Shown piece by piece: positions 51,858-61,066 of a stretch of 64,000 nt of DNA. The notes under the pieces are model-generated. The model did no database searches and had not been told where the DNA came from. It saw only the letters and a list, made by a program, of their open reading frames with translations. Origin of the DNA: Pseudoalteromonas gelatinilytica (GTDB lineage: Bacteria; Pseudomonadota; Gammaproteobacteria; Enterobacterales; Alteromonadaceae); assembly GCF_001641615.1 (NCBI RefSeq), contig NZ_LRRU01000022.1, forward strand, positions 1-64,000, given 5' to 3'. Every line of letters begins with the position of its first letter. The first letter of the stretch is position 1. Made by a program: the position numbers and the translations under genes.

Positions 51858-53201
51858 ATGATCAACATAAAAAAAGGTCTGGATTTACCGATAGAGGGCG
51901 CACCTCAGCAAGTTATTCATGATGGTTCTGCCGTCAAACGTGTAGCTGTGCTAGGTGAAGAATATATTGGTATGCGTCCAACCATGCATGTTCGCGTGGA
52001 TGACCAAGTCAAAAAAGGCCAGGTACTTTTTGAAGACAAAAAGAACCCAGGCGTCTTATTTACTGCACCAGCTTCTGGGGTAGTTAAAGAAATCAATCGT
52101 GGTGCTAAACGTGTGCTGCAATCTGTTGTTATTGAAGTTAATGGCAGTGAGCAAATCACCTTTGACTCTTTCAAGGCCGACGAGCTTTCGAGCTTAGACC
52201 GTGAAAAAGTGAAAGAAGTACTAGTTCAGTCAGGTCAATGGACAGCACTACGTGCTCGCCCATTCAGCAGAGTAGCTGCTTTGGATGCAAATCCTAGCTC
52301 TATCTTTGTGACGGCTATCGACACTAACCCGCTAGCTGCAGATCCTGCAGTAATCATTGCTGAGAACACTCAAGCATTTGAAGCTGGTTTAGCTGTGGTA
52401 TCTCGTTTAACTGACGGCAAAGTATTTGTTTGTAAACAAGCAGGTAGCCAAGTGCCTAGCTCATCAATCCCTCAAGTAGAAGTACATGAGTTTGGTGGCA
52501 AGCATCCGGCAGGTCTTGTTGGTACACACATTCATAACTTAGACCCAGTTTCTGCAAGCAAGCAGGTTTGGCACTTAGGTTACCAAGACGTAATCGCGTT
52601 TGGTAATTTATTCCTGACAGGTGAAATCTTCACTGACCGTGTAGTTTCGCTTGCTGGTCCTCGTGTTAAAAACCCACGCTTAGTGAAAACTCAGCTAGGT
52701 GCATCTTTAGATGATTTAGTTGCTGGCGAATTAGAAGACGGTGATAACCGTGTAATTTCTGGTTCTGTATTATCAGGCGCTATTTCTCAAGGTCCACACG
52801 CGTTCTTAGGTCGTTACCATGTTCAAGTATCTGTATTACTTGAAGGTCGCGAAAAAGAGCTATTCGGTTGGATTGCACCAGGTGCTAACAAGTTCTCAGT
52901 AACACGTACCTTCTTATCTCACCTTACTCCTAGCCGTCTATTTAATATGACGACTTCAACAGGTGGTTCGAAGCGTGCCATGGTTCCAATTGGTAGCTAT
53001 GAGCGTGTTATGCCTTTAGACATCCTACCTACACTATTATTACGTGATTTAATCGCACGTGATCTTGATGGTGCAATTGCGTTAGGTGCGCTAGAGCTTG
53101 ACGAAGAAGATTTAGCATTATGTACCTTCGTTTGTCCTGGTAAATACGAGTACGGTTCAATCCTACGCGATTGCTTGACTACGATCGAGAAGGAAGGCTA
53201 G
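51858..53201 (+). CDS. nqrA: Na+-translocating NADH:quinone reductase subunit A
   Basis: NqrA is the cytoplasmic quinone-related subunit of Na+-NQR. The 447-residue protein starts MINIKKGLDLPIEGAPQQVIHDG, as in the Vibrio homologue; upstream in-frame codons at 51786 and 51846 give non-conserved extensions. GMRPTMHVRVDDQVKKGQVLFEDKKNPGV near 37 and FTAPASGVVKEINRGAKRVLQ near 67 are hallmarks of the family. It opens the operon nqrABCDEF, whose complex uses NADH oxidation to pump sodium out. Confidence 0.96.
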   Translation: MINIKKGLDLPIEGAPQQVIHDGSAVKRVAVLGEEYIGMRPTMHVRVDDQVKKGQVLFEDKKNPGVLFTAPASGVVKEINRGAKRVLQSVVIEVNGSEQITFDSFKADELSSLDREKVKEVLVQSGQWTALRARPFSRVAALDANPSSIFVTAIDTNPLAADPAVIIAENTQAFEAGLAVVSRLTDGKVFVCKQAGSQVPSSSIPQVEVHEFGGKHPAGLVGTHIHNLDPVSASKQVWHLGYQDVIAFGNLFLTGEIFTDRVVSLAGPRVKNPRLVKTQLGASLDDLVAGELEDGDNRVISGSVLSGAISQGPHAFLGRYHVQVSVLLEGREKELFGWIAPGANKFSVTRTFLSHLTPSRLFNMTTSTGGSKRAMVPIGSYERVMPLDILPTLLLRDLIARDLDGAIALGALELDEEDLALCTFVCPGKYEYGSILRDCLTTIEKEG

Positions 53202-53205
53202 AGAG

Positions 53206-54408
53206 ATGGGTTTAAAGAAATTTCTAGAAGATATTGAGCCGCATTTTGAACCAGGTGGTAAACACGAAAAATGGTATGCGCTTTACGAAGCTGCAGCGAC
53301 TATTTTCTATACGCCTGGTTACGTAAATAAAGGCAAAACACACGTTCGCGATAACATCGACCTAAAACGTATGATGATTTTAGTGTGGATGGCGACGTTC
53401 CCTGCAATGTTCTTTGGTATGTTCAACATCGGTCATCAGGCCGCAGGTGCTTTAGCACAAGGTTTTGAACTAGCAAACACATGGCAAGTTGGTCTGTTCC
53501 AATTATTCGGTGGTGAATTAACTGCTGAATCTGGTTGGGGCGCGAAAATGTTTTACGGTGCCTGCTTCTTCCTACCTATCTATGCAGTAACGTTTGCTGT
53601 AGGTGGTTTCTGGGAAGTACTATTTGCTTCAGTGCGTAAGCACGAAGTAAATGAAGGTTTCTTCGTAACATCTGTATTATTCGCACTAATCCTGCCTGCA
53701 ACGATTCCTTTATGGCAAGTTGCACTAGGTATTACGTTTGGTGTTGTAATCGCTAAAGAAATCTTTGGTGGTACAGGTCGTAACTTCCTTAACCCTGCTC
53801 TTGCCGGTCGTGCGTTCTTATTCTTCGCATACCCAGCGCAAATTTCAGGTGACACAGTATGGACTGCAGTAGATTCATTCTCTGGTGCGACTATGCTTGG
53901 TCAAGCAGTGGTTGGTTCACTTGATTACAACAACATGGAACTATGGTGGAATGCGTTCTACGGTTTCATTCAAGGTTCTGTCGGTGAAACGTCAACACTA
54001 GCACTATTAATCGGTGGTTTATTCCTAATTTATGTGCGTATCGCTTCTTGGCGTATCGTACTAGGTGTATTCCTAGGTATGGTTGCAACGGCATTCTTAC
54101 TAAATACAGTTGGTTCTGAAACTAACGCAGTATTTGCTATGCCTTGGCACTGGCACTTAGTGCTTGGTGGTTTTGCATTTGGTATGTTCTTCATGGCAAC
54201 AGACCCAGTATCTGCATCATTCACTGACAAAGGCAAGTTCGCTTACGGTGCGTTAATCGGCTTTATGGTTGTAATGATCCGTGTTGTTAACCCGGCATTC
54301 CCAGAAGGTATGATGCTAGCAATCTTATTTGCTAACTTATTTGCACCATTATTCGATCACTTTGTAGTGCAAGCTAATATCAAGCGGAGGTTGGCACGTA
54401 ATGTCTAG
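53206..54408 (+). CDS. nqrB: Na+-translocating NADH:quinone reductase subunit B
   Basis: NqrB is a membrane subunit of 400 residues, with about ten hydrophobic segments, that carries covalent FMN and riboflavin. The flavinylation motif SGAT lies near 226-229 in VDSFSGATMLGQ, where ApbE attaches FMN to the Thr. FGGTGRNFLNPALAGRAFLFFAYP near 186 is strongly conserved. It starts 4 bp after nqrA and overlaps nqrC by 8 bp. Confidence 0.96.
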   Translation: MGLKKFLEDIEPHFEPGGKHEKWYALYEAAATIFYTPGYVNKGKTHVRDNIDLKRMMILVWMATFPAMFFGMFNIGHQAAGALAQGFELANTWQVGLFQLFGGELTAESGWGAKMFYGACFFLPIYAVTFAVGGFWEVLFASVRKHEVNEGFFVTSVLFALILPATIPLWQVALGITFGVVIAKEIFGGTGRNFLNPALAGRAFLFFAYPAQISGDTVWTAVDSFSGATMLGQAVVGSLDYNNMELWWNAFYGFIQGSVGETSTLALLIGGLFLIYVRIASWRIVLGVFLGMVATAFLLNTVGSETNAVFAMPWHWHLVLGGFAFGMFFMATDPVSASFTDKGKFAYGALIGFMVVMIRVVNPAFPEGMMLAILFANLFAPLFDHFVVQANIKRRLARNV

Positions 54409-55153
54409 TAATAACGAATCAATCGGCAAAACGCTATCCGTTGTTGTTGCACTATGTTTAGTGTGTGCAGTAATCGTATCGTTTGCTTCAGTTCAGCTTC
54501 GTCCTTTACAGCAAGCTAACAAAACACAAGATATTCAACGTAATATCTTAGCGGCTGCAGGTGTTGCAGTATCAGGTTCTGTATCTGATACATTCAACTC
54601 AAAAATCGAAGCTCGCGTTGTAGACATGAACACAGGTGAGTTTGTTGAAGGTGTTGATCCTAACTCATTTGATTTCGAGAAAAGCAAGTTCGATCAAAGC
54701 ATCAGCTTCGCGTTAAAAGCAGAGGGTATTAAAGATATCGCTGGTATTCAGCGTATGACTAAAAACTCGCCTGTATACATCTCGAAAAAAGAAGATGGTT
54801 CTATTGATGCAATCATTCTACCTATCCAAGGTTACGGCCTTTGGGGTGTAATGTATGGTTTCCTAGCGCTTGAAAGCGATGCTGAAACTGTTAAAAACAT
54901 CAATTTCTACAAGCACAACGAAACGCCAGGTCTAGGTGGTGAAATCCAAAATCCACAGTGGACTGCTAAATGGCAAGGTAAAGAGTTACCAATCAATATC
55001 ATGAAGAGCGGTGCGAAGAACGAACATCAAATCGATGGTCTTTCTGGTGCAACATTAACTTCAAACGGTGTTGATCACACAGTTGACTTCTGGACTGGCG
55101 AGCATGGCTTTGGTCCATTCCTTGCGAAAGTACGTGAAGGAGCGTTGAAATAA
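54401..55153 (+). CDS. nqrC: Na+-translocating NADH:quinone reductase subunit C
   Basis: NqrC is anchored by one N-terminal membrane helix (TLSVVVALCLVCAVIVSFASV) and carries the second covalent FMN. The target motif SGATLTS is near 215 in IDGLSGATLTSNGV. The protein has 250 residues. It overlaps nqrB by 8 bp and nqrD by 1 bp, a tight operon arrangement that implies translational coupling. Confidence 0.96.
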   Translation: MSSNNESIGKTLSVVVALCLVCAVIVSFASVQLRPLQQANKTQDIQRNILAAAGVAVSGSVSDTFNSKIEARVVDMNTGEFVEGVDPNSFDFEKSKFDQSISFALKAEGIKDIAGIQRMTKNSPVYISKKEDGSIDAIILPIQGYGLWGVMYGFLALESDAETVKNINFYKHNETPGLGGEIQNPQWTAKWQGKELPINIMKSGAKNEHQIDGLSGATLTSNGVDHTVDFWTGEHGFGPFLAKVREGALK

Positions 55154-55785
55154 TGGCTGATACTAAAGAAATGAAGTCGGTCCTATTTGGCCCGGTATTC
55201 GCAAATAACCCAATCGCACTACAAGTACTTGGTATTTGTTCTGCGCTAGCGGTAACATCAAGCTTAAAAAATGCACTAATCATGTCAATCGCATTGACAC
55301 TAGTAACTGCGTTTTCTAGCTTCTTTATCTCGTGTATTCGTAACCAGATCCCTTCATCTGTACGTATCATCGTGCAAATGACGATCATCGCATCACTAGT
55401 AATCGTTGTTGACCAAGTACTACAAGCATTCTCTTACGCTACGGCAAAAGAGCTTTCTGTATTCGTTGGTCTAATCATTACAAACTGTATCGTAATGGGT
55501 CGTGCTGAAGCATACGCAATGAAGTCACCACCAGTAATGTCTTTCTTAGACGGTATTGGTAACGGTTTAGGCTACTCAGTAGTTCTATTAACTGTTGGTT
55601 TCATCCGTGAGTTATTCGGTAAAGGTTCACTATTCGGTGTTGATATTATTCCACTAGTACAAAACGGTGGCTGGTATCAACCAATGGGTCTATTGATTTT
55701 ACCACCGAGTGCGTTCTTCATTATTGGTTTATTCATCTGGGTACTTCGTACCGTGAAGAAAGACCAAGTAGAAGCAAAAGCGTAA
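55153..55785 (+). CDS. nqrD: Na+-translocating NADH:quinone reductase subunit D
   Basis: NqrD is a membrane subunit of 210 residues with six hydrophobic segments. GPVFANNPIALQVLGICSALAVTSSL at the N-terminus and LIITNCIVMGRAEAYAMKSPP near 105 are typical. With NqrE it forms an inverted pair that holds a 2Fe-2S cluster between conserved cysteines (here C29 and C111 or so). Confidence 0.96.
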   Translation: MADTKEMKSVLFGPVFANNPIALQVLGICSALAVTSSLKNALIMSIALTLVTAFSSFFISCIRNQIPSSVRIIVQMTIIASLVIVVDQVLQAFSYATAKELSVFVGLIITNCIVMGRAEAYAMKSPPVMSFLDGIGNGLGYSVVLLTVGFIRELFGKGSLFGVDIIPLVQNGGWYQPMGLLILPPSAFFIIGLFIWVLRTVKKDQVEAKA

Positions 55786-55795
55786 GGGGCGAGCA

Positions 55796-56404
55796 GTGGA
55801 ACATTATATTAGTTTATTTGTAAAAGCGGTTTTCATCGAAAACTTAGCTTTAGCCTTCTTCCTAGGTATGTGTACTTTCCTTGCAGTATCAAAGAAAGTA
55901 ACTACGTCAATCGGCCTAGGTGTGGCAGTTATCGTGGTACTAGGTATCTCAGTACCAGTAAATAACTTGGTTTATCACGCTGTTCTTGCACCAGGTGCAT
56001 TAGAGTGGCTTGGCTACCCAGAAGCAGACCTTAGCTTCTTACGTTTCTTGACTTTCATCGGTGTTATTGCAGCACTTGTACAAATTCTTGAAATGGCATT
56101 AGATAAGTTCTTCCCTGCACTTTACAACGCGTTAGGTATCTTCTTACCACTGATCACAGTTAACTGTGCGATCTTCGGTGCGGTATCTTTCATGGTTGAA
56201 CGTAACTATAACTTCGGCGAGTCTGTTGTTTATGGTATCGGTTCAGGTGTGGGCTGGGCACTAGCAATTACTTTACTTGCTGGTATCCGTGAAAAAATGA
56301 AGTACTCAGACGTTCCTGATGGCTTACGTGGTTTAGGTATTACTTTCATCACTGTTGGTCTTATGGGTCTTGGCTTTATGTCATTCTCTGGTATTTCACT
56401 TTAA
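55796..56404 (+). CDS. nqrE: Na+-translocating NADH:quinone reductase subunit E
   Basis: NqrE is a membrane subunit of 202 residues, related to NqrD. FVKAVFIENLALAFFLGMCTFLAVSKKV at the N-terminus and FLPLITVNCAIFGAVSFM near 117 carry the two conserved cysteines that share the intramembrane Fe-S cluster. The start follows nqrD by 10 bp with GGGGCGAG in between. Confidence 0.96.
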   Translation: MEHYISLFVKAVFIENLALAFFLGMCTFLAVSKKVTTSIGLGVAVIVVLGISVPVNNLVYHAVLAPGALEWLGYPEADLSFLRFLTFIGVIAALVQILEMALDKFFPALYNALGIFLPLITVNCAIFGAVSFMVERNYNFGESVVYGIGSGVGWALAITLLAGIREKMKYSDVPDGLRGLGITFITVGLMGLGFMSFSGISL

Positions 56405-56423
56405 TAGGTAGCGAGGATAAATC

Positions 56424-57650
56424 ATGAATGAGATTTTCTTAGGTGTTGGTGTTTTCATCGCTATCGTTGTTATTTTAGTTTTAGTTATCATTGGTGCTAA
56501 ATCTAAATTAGTAGCAAGCGGCGATATCACCATCGGTATTAATGGCGACCCAGAAAAAACTATTACAACATCAGCAGGTAGCAAGCTTTTAGGTGCACTA
56601 GCTGATTCAGGTATCTTCGTTTCATCTGCGTGTGGTGGCGGTGGCTCTTGTGGTCAGTGTCGTGTACACATTCATTCAGGTGGCGGTGATATCTTACCAA
56701 CAGAACTTGATCACATCTCTAAAGGTGAAGCTCGTGAAGGCTGTCGTTTAGCGTGTCAGGTAAATGTTAAAAACGACATGGAAATTGAACTTGAAGAGTC
56801 AATTTTCGGTGTTAAGAAGTGGGAATGTACTGTTATCTCTAACGATAACAAAGCAACGTTCATCAAAGAACTTAAGCTTGGTATTCCTGATGGCGAATCA
56901 GTACCGTTCCGTGCAGGTGGTTATATTCAAATTGAAGCACCAGCTCACCACGTTAAATACGCTGATTACGATATTCCTGAAGAGTATCGTGGCGACTGGA
57001 ACCACTTCGGTTTCTTCAATCTGGAGTCTAAAGTAGATGACGAAACAATTCGTGCATACTCTATGGCTAACTACCCAGAAGAAGAAGGCATCATCATGCT
57101 TAACGTGCGTATCGCTACGCCGCCGCCAAGAGACCTAAGCCTGCCATGTGGTAAAATGTCTTCGTACATTTGGTCACTTAAAGCAGGTGATAAAGTGACT
57201 ATTTCTGGTCCATTCGGTGAATTCTTCGCGAAAGACACAGATGCGGAAATGGTATTCGTAGGTGGTGGTGCAGGTATGGCACCAATGCGTTCACATATCT
57301 TTGACCAACTTAAGCGTTTAAAATCTAAGCGTAAGATGAGTTTCTGGTATGGTGCACGTTCTAAGCGCGAAATGTTCTACGTAGAAGATTTTGATGGCTT
57401 AGCTGCAGAAAACGATAACTTCGTATGGCACACAGCACTGTCTGATCCACAACCAGAAGATAACTGGGAAGGTTACACAGGCTTCATCCATAACGTACTT
57501 TATGAAAACTACTTGAAAGATCATGAAGCGCCTGAAGATTGTGAGTTCTACATGTGTGGTCCTCCAATGATGAACGCGGCAGTTATCAACATGCTAAAAG
57601 ATCTTGGTGTAGAAGACGAAAACATCTTATTAGATGACTTCGGTGGCTAA
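56424..57650 (+). CDS. nqrF: Na+-translocating NADH:quinone reductase subunit F
   Basis: NqrF is the entry point for electrons from NADH. The 408-residue protein has an N-terminal membrane helix, then a 2Fe-2S ferredoxin domain with cysteines in CGGGGSCGQC and CRLAC (about 70-111). The FAD domain has RAYSMANYP near 212, and the NADH domain has VGGGAGMAPMRSH near 276 with the C-terminal CGPPMMNAAV. A terminator follows. Confidence 0.97.
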   Translation: MNEIFLGVGVFIAIVVILVLVIIGAKSKLVASGDITIGINGDPEKTITTSAGSKLLGALADSGIFVSSACGGGGSCGQCRVHIHSGGGDILPTELDHISKGEAREGCRLACQVNVKNDMEIELEESIFGVKKWECTVISNDNKATFIKELKLGIPDGESVPFRAGGYIQIEAPAHHVKYADYDIPEEYRGDWNHFGFFNLESKVDDETIRAYSMANYPEEEGIIMLNVRIATPPPRDLSLPCGKMSSYIWSLKAGDKVTISGPFGEFFAKDTDAEMVFVGGGAGMAPMRSHIFDQLKRLKSKRKMSFWYGARSKREMFYVEDFDGLAAENDNFVWHTALSDPQPEDNWEGYTGFIHNVLYENYLKDHEAPEDCEFYMCGPPMMNAAVINMLKDLGVEDENILLDDFGG

Positions 57651-57688
57651 CACCATACACAAAACAATAAGTTTTGGTTAGAATACAG

Positions 57689-57724
57689 GCCTCGTAGCAC
57701 TCAGTGTTACGAGGCTTTTTTATT
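57689..57724 (+). terminator. Terminator after nqrF
   Basis: GCCTCGTA / TACGAGGC with an inner CAC / GTG extension is followed by a T run. It would end most nqr transcripts before apbE. Confidence 0.92.
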
Positions 57725-57762
57725 TCTATACCTAATTGTGTGGTATCCAAAAGGTGAATGCT

Positions 57763-58794
57763 ATGAATAGAGTGTTTTATCGCCAAGGCTTGATGGCCTT
57801 TTTCCTACTAACTATGACTTTACTCATGGCTGGCTGCAGTCAAGCTGATAAGGCCGAAGAGCTTTATTTTGAAGGTAAGACTATGGGGACTACCTATCAT
57901 ATAAAGGTGTATGCAGAGCCATCGCAACTTGCAGGTGTTGATTTACATCCTGAAATTAAGCAAGTGCTTAAAGATGTAAACCAATCAATGTCGACTTACA
58001 TTCCTGATTCAGAAATTAACCAGTTTAATCAACTACCAGCAGGGCAGGTGATGCCAATTAGTGCTGATTTTAGAAATGTGGTAGCTGAATCAATCCGCCT
58101 TGGTGAATCAACAAAAACGTTAGATGTCACTATGGGGCCCCTAATTGACTTGTGGGGCTTTGGTCCAGATAAAAAGCCAACTAAGCGCCCAACGGATGAA
58201 GAGTTGGCTGCAATGGTTGCTAAAATTGGCGTTGATAAGCTTAAACTTACTGATGCGGGTTTGATGAAAACAATTGATGGTTTAGAGCTGTCATTTTCTG
58301 CAACAGCTAAAGGTTATGGTATTGATAAAGTAGCAGAAGTAATTGAAAGCCATGGCCTGACTAATTATATGGTTGAGATTGGTGGTGAGCTACGTGTATC
58401 GGGTATTAAGCCAGACAACATCACGTGGAAAATTGCAATTGAACAGCCAGATGCTGAGCCAGGCGTTCGTAAAGTACATAAGGTAATTGAACCAGGTACC
58501 AATGGTATTGCGACATCGGGTGATTACCGAATTTTTTACGAAATGGATGGTGTAACATATAGCCACTTAATTGATCCAATGACAGGCATGCCGAGTCGTC
58601 ATGATTTAGTATCTGTAACTGTATTAAGCCCATCAGCAATGACAGCCGATGGTTTAGCTACCGCACTAACTGTGATGGGCATGGAGCGTGCGCAGAAATA
58701 CGCAGAAGAGCACGATTTGCCTGTGTATTTAATTGGTAAGTCTGACAATGGCTTAGTGACATATTCTAGCCCCGCTTTTAAACCTTATTTGTAG
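57763..58794 (+). CDS. apbE: FAD:protein FMN transferase ApbE (lipoprotein)
   Basis: ApbE attaches FMN to Thr in the SGAT-type motifs of NqrB and NqrC, in the periplasm. The 343-residue protein has a lipoprotein signal ending LLMAGCSQ (Cys about 24). GKTMGTTYHIKVY follows, then SFSATAKGYGIDKVAEVIE near 172 and a Thr/Asp-rich metal site near SPSAMTADGLATALTVMG. The ATG at 57763 has AAAGGTGA upstream; an in-frame GTG 27 bp earlier is less likely. Its place behind nqrF fits its client. Confidence 0.95.
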   Translation: MNRVFYRQGLMAFFLLTMTLLMAGCSQADKAEELYFEGKTMGTTYHIKVYAEPSQLAGVDLHPEIKQVLKDVNQSMSTYIPDSEINQFNQLPAGQVMPISADFRNVVAESIRLGESTKTLDVTMGPLIDLWGFGPDKKPTKRPTDEELAAMVAKIGVDKLKLTDAGLMKTIDGLELSFSATAKGYGIDKVAEVIESHGLTNYMVEIGGELRVSGIKPDNITWKIAIEQPDAEPGVRKVHKVIEPGTNGIATSGDYRIFYEMDGVTYSHLIDPMTGMPSRHDLVSVTVLSPSAMTADGLATALTVMGMERAQKYAEEHDLPVYLIGKSDNGLVTYSSPAFKPYL

Positions 58795-58810
58795 CAGGGC
58801 AAGAAGCAGT

Positions 58811-59077
58811 GTATACCCAAGCCGCCCCAAGATGCAGAATTCAGCGTTTCACAGGTGCTTAATATCAAGGCGTTACTTTGCAAAATGGCAGTCCCTTTTA
58901 AGAAGTAACAACGATGAGAGTAAGCGCCTGTGAAGCACCCAAAAGGTTGGTTTAAAAGCGATTTATACTGCGTTATTGATTTTAACAATAGAACCACTAT
59001 TGCTTGCAATCAATGCCTTGCCTAAATCACTTTTAATTCCAACTGAAACTCGCACCTTGGGGTGGTTTGGGTATATA
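58811..59077. mobile_element. MITE-like palindromic element between apbE and nqrM
   Basis: The left end TATACCCAAGCCGCCCCAAG (58812) and the right end, which reads TATACCCAAACCACCCCAAG on the minus strand (ending 59075), are inverted copies with two differences. Homology extends a further 20 bp or so inward with more changes. Inside, TTCACAGGTGC and its near copy are inverted, and GTTACTT / AAGTAAC are too. There is no coding capacity. The length of about 265 bp, the inverted ends and TA at the borders resemble a miniature inverted-repeat element. Confidence 0.7.
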
Positions 59078-59103
59078 ATACATGCAGCCCAATACATTGG
59101 GCT
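59074..59103 (+). promoter_or_regulatory. Possible nqrM -10 box and leader hairpin
   Basis: A perfect TATAAT (59074-59079) sits at the right edge of the palindromic element, without a good -35 box. Just after it, AGCCCAA / TTGGGCT (59086-59103) forms a 7-bp hairpin with a TACA loop. The element may thus supply part of the nqrM promoter. Confidence 0.4.
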
Positions 59104-59134
59104 TGATTTAATTGCTGACGATAGGGGCAAAGCA

Positions 59135-59347
59135 ATGTCACTTTTTCTTCTAACATTTGGTCTACTTATTTTAATTGTGGCAGCGATGGCTGTCGGCATG
59201 ATTGTGCAAAAGAAATCTATGGCCAGTAGTTGTGGTGGCTTAGGCGCTGTTGGAATTGACAAAGCCTGCGACTGTGACGACCCATGTGACAAGCGTAAAA
59301 AGCGCATGGCAAAAGAACAAGCCTGGAAAGAGAATCAAATTCTTTAA
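59135..59347 (+). CDS. nqrM: Na+-NQR maturation protein NqrM
   Basis: NqrM helps to insert the iron centre between NqrD and NqrE. The 70-residue protein has one N-terminal membrane helix (SLFLLTFGLLILIVAAMAVGMIV) followed by the Cys-rich SCGGLGAVGIDKACDCDDPCDKRKKRMAKE, whose cysteines are the family's mark. AGGGG lies 9 bp before the ATG at 59135. It is separated from apbE by the MITE-like element. Confidence 0.93.
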   Translation: MSLFLLTFGLLILIVAAMAVGMIVQKKSMASSCGGLGAVGIDKACDCDDPCDKRKKRMAKEQAWKENQIL

Positions 59348-59351
59348 CCAC

Positions 59352-59378
59352 AAAAAAGCGCCTAGAGGCGCTTTTTTA
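59352..59378 (+). terminator. Terminator after nqrM
   Basis: AAAAAAGCGCC / GGCGCTTTTTT with a TAGA loop forms a symmetrical terminator able to act on both strands. Confidence 0.92.
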
Positions 59379-59395
59379 ATACCTAAAATTTACAA

Positions 59396-59434
59396 GGACA
59401 GTCACTGTTAAATATGTTTTATGTGGACAGTCAT
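59396..59434. repeat. Two GGACAGTCAC/T copies beside the fucosidase gene
   Basis: GGACAGTCAC at 59396 and GGACAGTCAT at 59425 lie between nqrM and the alpha-fucosidase stop. The first includes the small palindrome ACAGTCACTGT. They share the core with the 22-bp array at 50102 and with the copy in front of the RAYT gene. Confidence 0.65.
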
Positions 59435-59471
59435 CTTTATTTTTAAACCGTGGCTTTTAACTTTTTAGCGG

Positions 59472-60833
59472 CTAATCATTTGGTTTTAACGTTAGCTCAA
59501 TGACCTGAACGTACTCTTCATTATCAAACTTCAAATTTTCTAACGTAATAACACCTTCAACTTGTTTAAAGTTAACAGGTTTTGAGGTCTTTAAATTTGT
59601 TGCAGACTTGATAGGAGTTGCAAGTTCTATACTTAATGTATCTGCTTGCCAGTTGAGTATATGAATAAAAATACTCTCATTATTATGAGTGCTCACTCCC
59701 CAGTTTTGCGGGGAAATAGGGCCGCCTCGAGTGCCGTATATACTCTTACCGAACACCTTTAGCCACTGACCAATTTCGGCAAAGGTTTTTAGGTTTTCTG
59801 GTTGGATTTTACCGTTTGGCATTGGGCCTGTATTAAGTAAATAATTAGCGTTTCTTCCAGCGGCACTTACTAAGGTTTGCACGAGCTCTTTAGTCGTTTT
59901 GTAATTATCATCAGTTAAACTGAATCCCCAGCTACCGTTCATTGTTTGTGCCATTTCTAATGGTAATTTACCTAACCGTTCTTGATTAGTAGGAAGCTGT
60001 TGTTCAAAGCCCTGATAATCCTCACCTGGAACAGTGAATCTGTGGTGGTTATTTACGATTAAGGTTGCAGGCTGTAGTTCATGGATCATTTTATAAGTGC
60101 GTTGTAGTTGCCAGTTATCCCAATTGTGGGAGTCTTCTTGATCCCACCAACCATCAAACCAAATACCACCAATTGGCCCATATTGAGTTAAAAGCTCTTT
60201 TAGTTGTGCATCTTGAAATTGCAGGTATTTTGCCCAATCACCACTTTTTTCTCGTTTGGTGTAATGGCCTGTTCGACCCCATGGATAGTAATCTGGGTGA
60301 TGCCAATCAAGTTGTGAATAATAAAAGAAAAGTTGTAAACCATGTTTTTGAGCCGAGTTAGCGAGCTCTTTGATAGGATCTTTTTTATAAGGTGTACTAT
60401 CGACAATATCAAAATTAGAAACTTTACTGTCGTACATGGAAAACCCATCATGATGCTTTGAAGTAATAACAATATACTTTGCTCCAGCATCTTTAAACGC
60501 CTTAACCCACTGTTCTGCATCGAAGCCTGTTGGGTTAAAAAATTCAGCTAAACGTTGATACTTGGGCCCCGAAATTCGTAAGTCTTCCATGATCCACTCG
60601 GCTCCATACGGGCTTCCTACACCACCAAGTTGACTATACAGTCCCCAGTGTAAAAAGATACCAAACTTATTATCTTGAAAACGTTCTCGGGCTTTTATGT
60701 TTTCAGGAGCGGGTGTGTAGGCTTGTGCTTTATCTGGGTCAATTGCAACCCCGGTTCCAGCGTGCCCAAGGCTCGAAAAAACAAGTAATAGGTTGATCAG
60801 TACGCAATTAAATGTACTCACTTTATACCTCAT
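59472..60833 (-). CDS. Alpha-L-fucosidase, glycoside hydrolase family 29
   Basis: This exported enzyme of 453 residues should release fucose from glycans. A signal peptide ends near residue 25 (LLLVFSSLGHAG). The GH29 barrel has KFGIFLHWGLYSQ (57-69), KYIVITSKHHDGFSMYDS near 119 and GGIWFDGWWDQ near 222, with D227 as the likely nucleophile. A C-terminal beta-sandwich follows (about 350-453). No other polysaccharide genes or transporters accompany it, and it is flanked on both sides by GGACAGTCAC repeats, so it may be an accessory acquisition. Confidence 0.92.
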   Translation of the reverse strand: MRYKVSTFNCVLINLLLVFSSLGHAGTGVAIDPDKAQAYTPAPENIKARERFQDNKFGIFLHWGLYSQLGGVGSPYGAEWIMEDLRISGPKYQRLAEFFNPTGFDAEQWVKAFKDAGAKYIVITSKHHDGFSMYDSKVSNFDIVDSTPYKKDPIKELANSAQKHGLQLFFYYSQLDWHHPDYYPWGRTGHYTKREKSGDWAKYLQFQDAQLKELLTQYGPIGGIWFDGWWDQEDSHNWDNWQLQRTYKMIHELQPATLIVNNHHRFTVPGEDYQGFEQQLPTNQERLGKLPLEMAQTMNGSWGFSLTDDNYKTTKELVQTLVSAAGRNANYLLNTGPMPNGKIQPENLKTFAEIGQWLKVFGKSIYGTRGGPISPQNWGVSTHNNESIFIHILNWQADTLSIELATPIKSATNLKTSKPVNFKQVEGVITLENLKFDNEEYVQVIELTLKPND

Positions 60834-60961
60834 AAACTAGATTCTTTACTTAAAAGTAGCAGGAAATCATTGAGCGAAAAGTAAAGCAATTATGCATATT
60901 CGAAAATTTTATATATGCAGAAACAAAGGAATACGATGTTAAAAGTAAAACTCATTTACAC

Positions 60962-60983
60962 GGACAGTCACTTTTAACTGTTC
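60962..60983 (+). repeat. GGACAGTCAC hairpin upstream of the RAYT gene
   Basis: GGACAGTCACTTTTAACTGTTC can fold with GGACAGT pairing to ACTGTTC (one G-T pair) around an 8-base loop. It lies 84 bp before the start of the transposase gene and is a candidate REP substrate of that enzyme. Confidence 0.6.
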
Positions 60984-61066
60984 AGTTATTATTGCGGCAA
61001 AACAGATTTTGTCTACACTTTAGTTACAGCTAATGGATTTCAAATTATCAGTTCAAGGAGTGGACG

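Noticed and set aside
54999..55388. Minus-strand frame of 129 codons opposite nqrC and nqrD
   Set aside because: It mirrors two certain coding genes and has no plausible composition or ribosome site.
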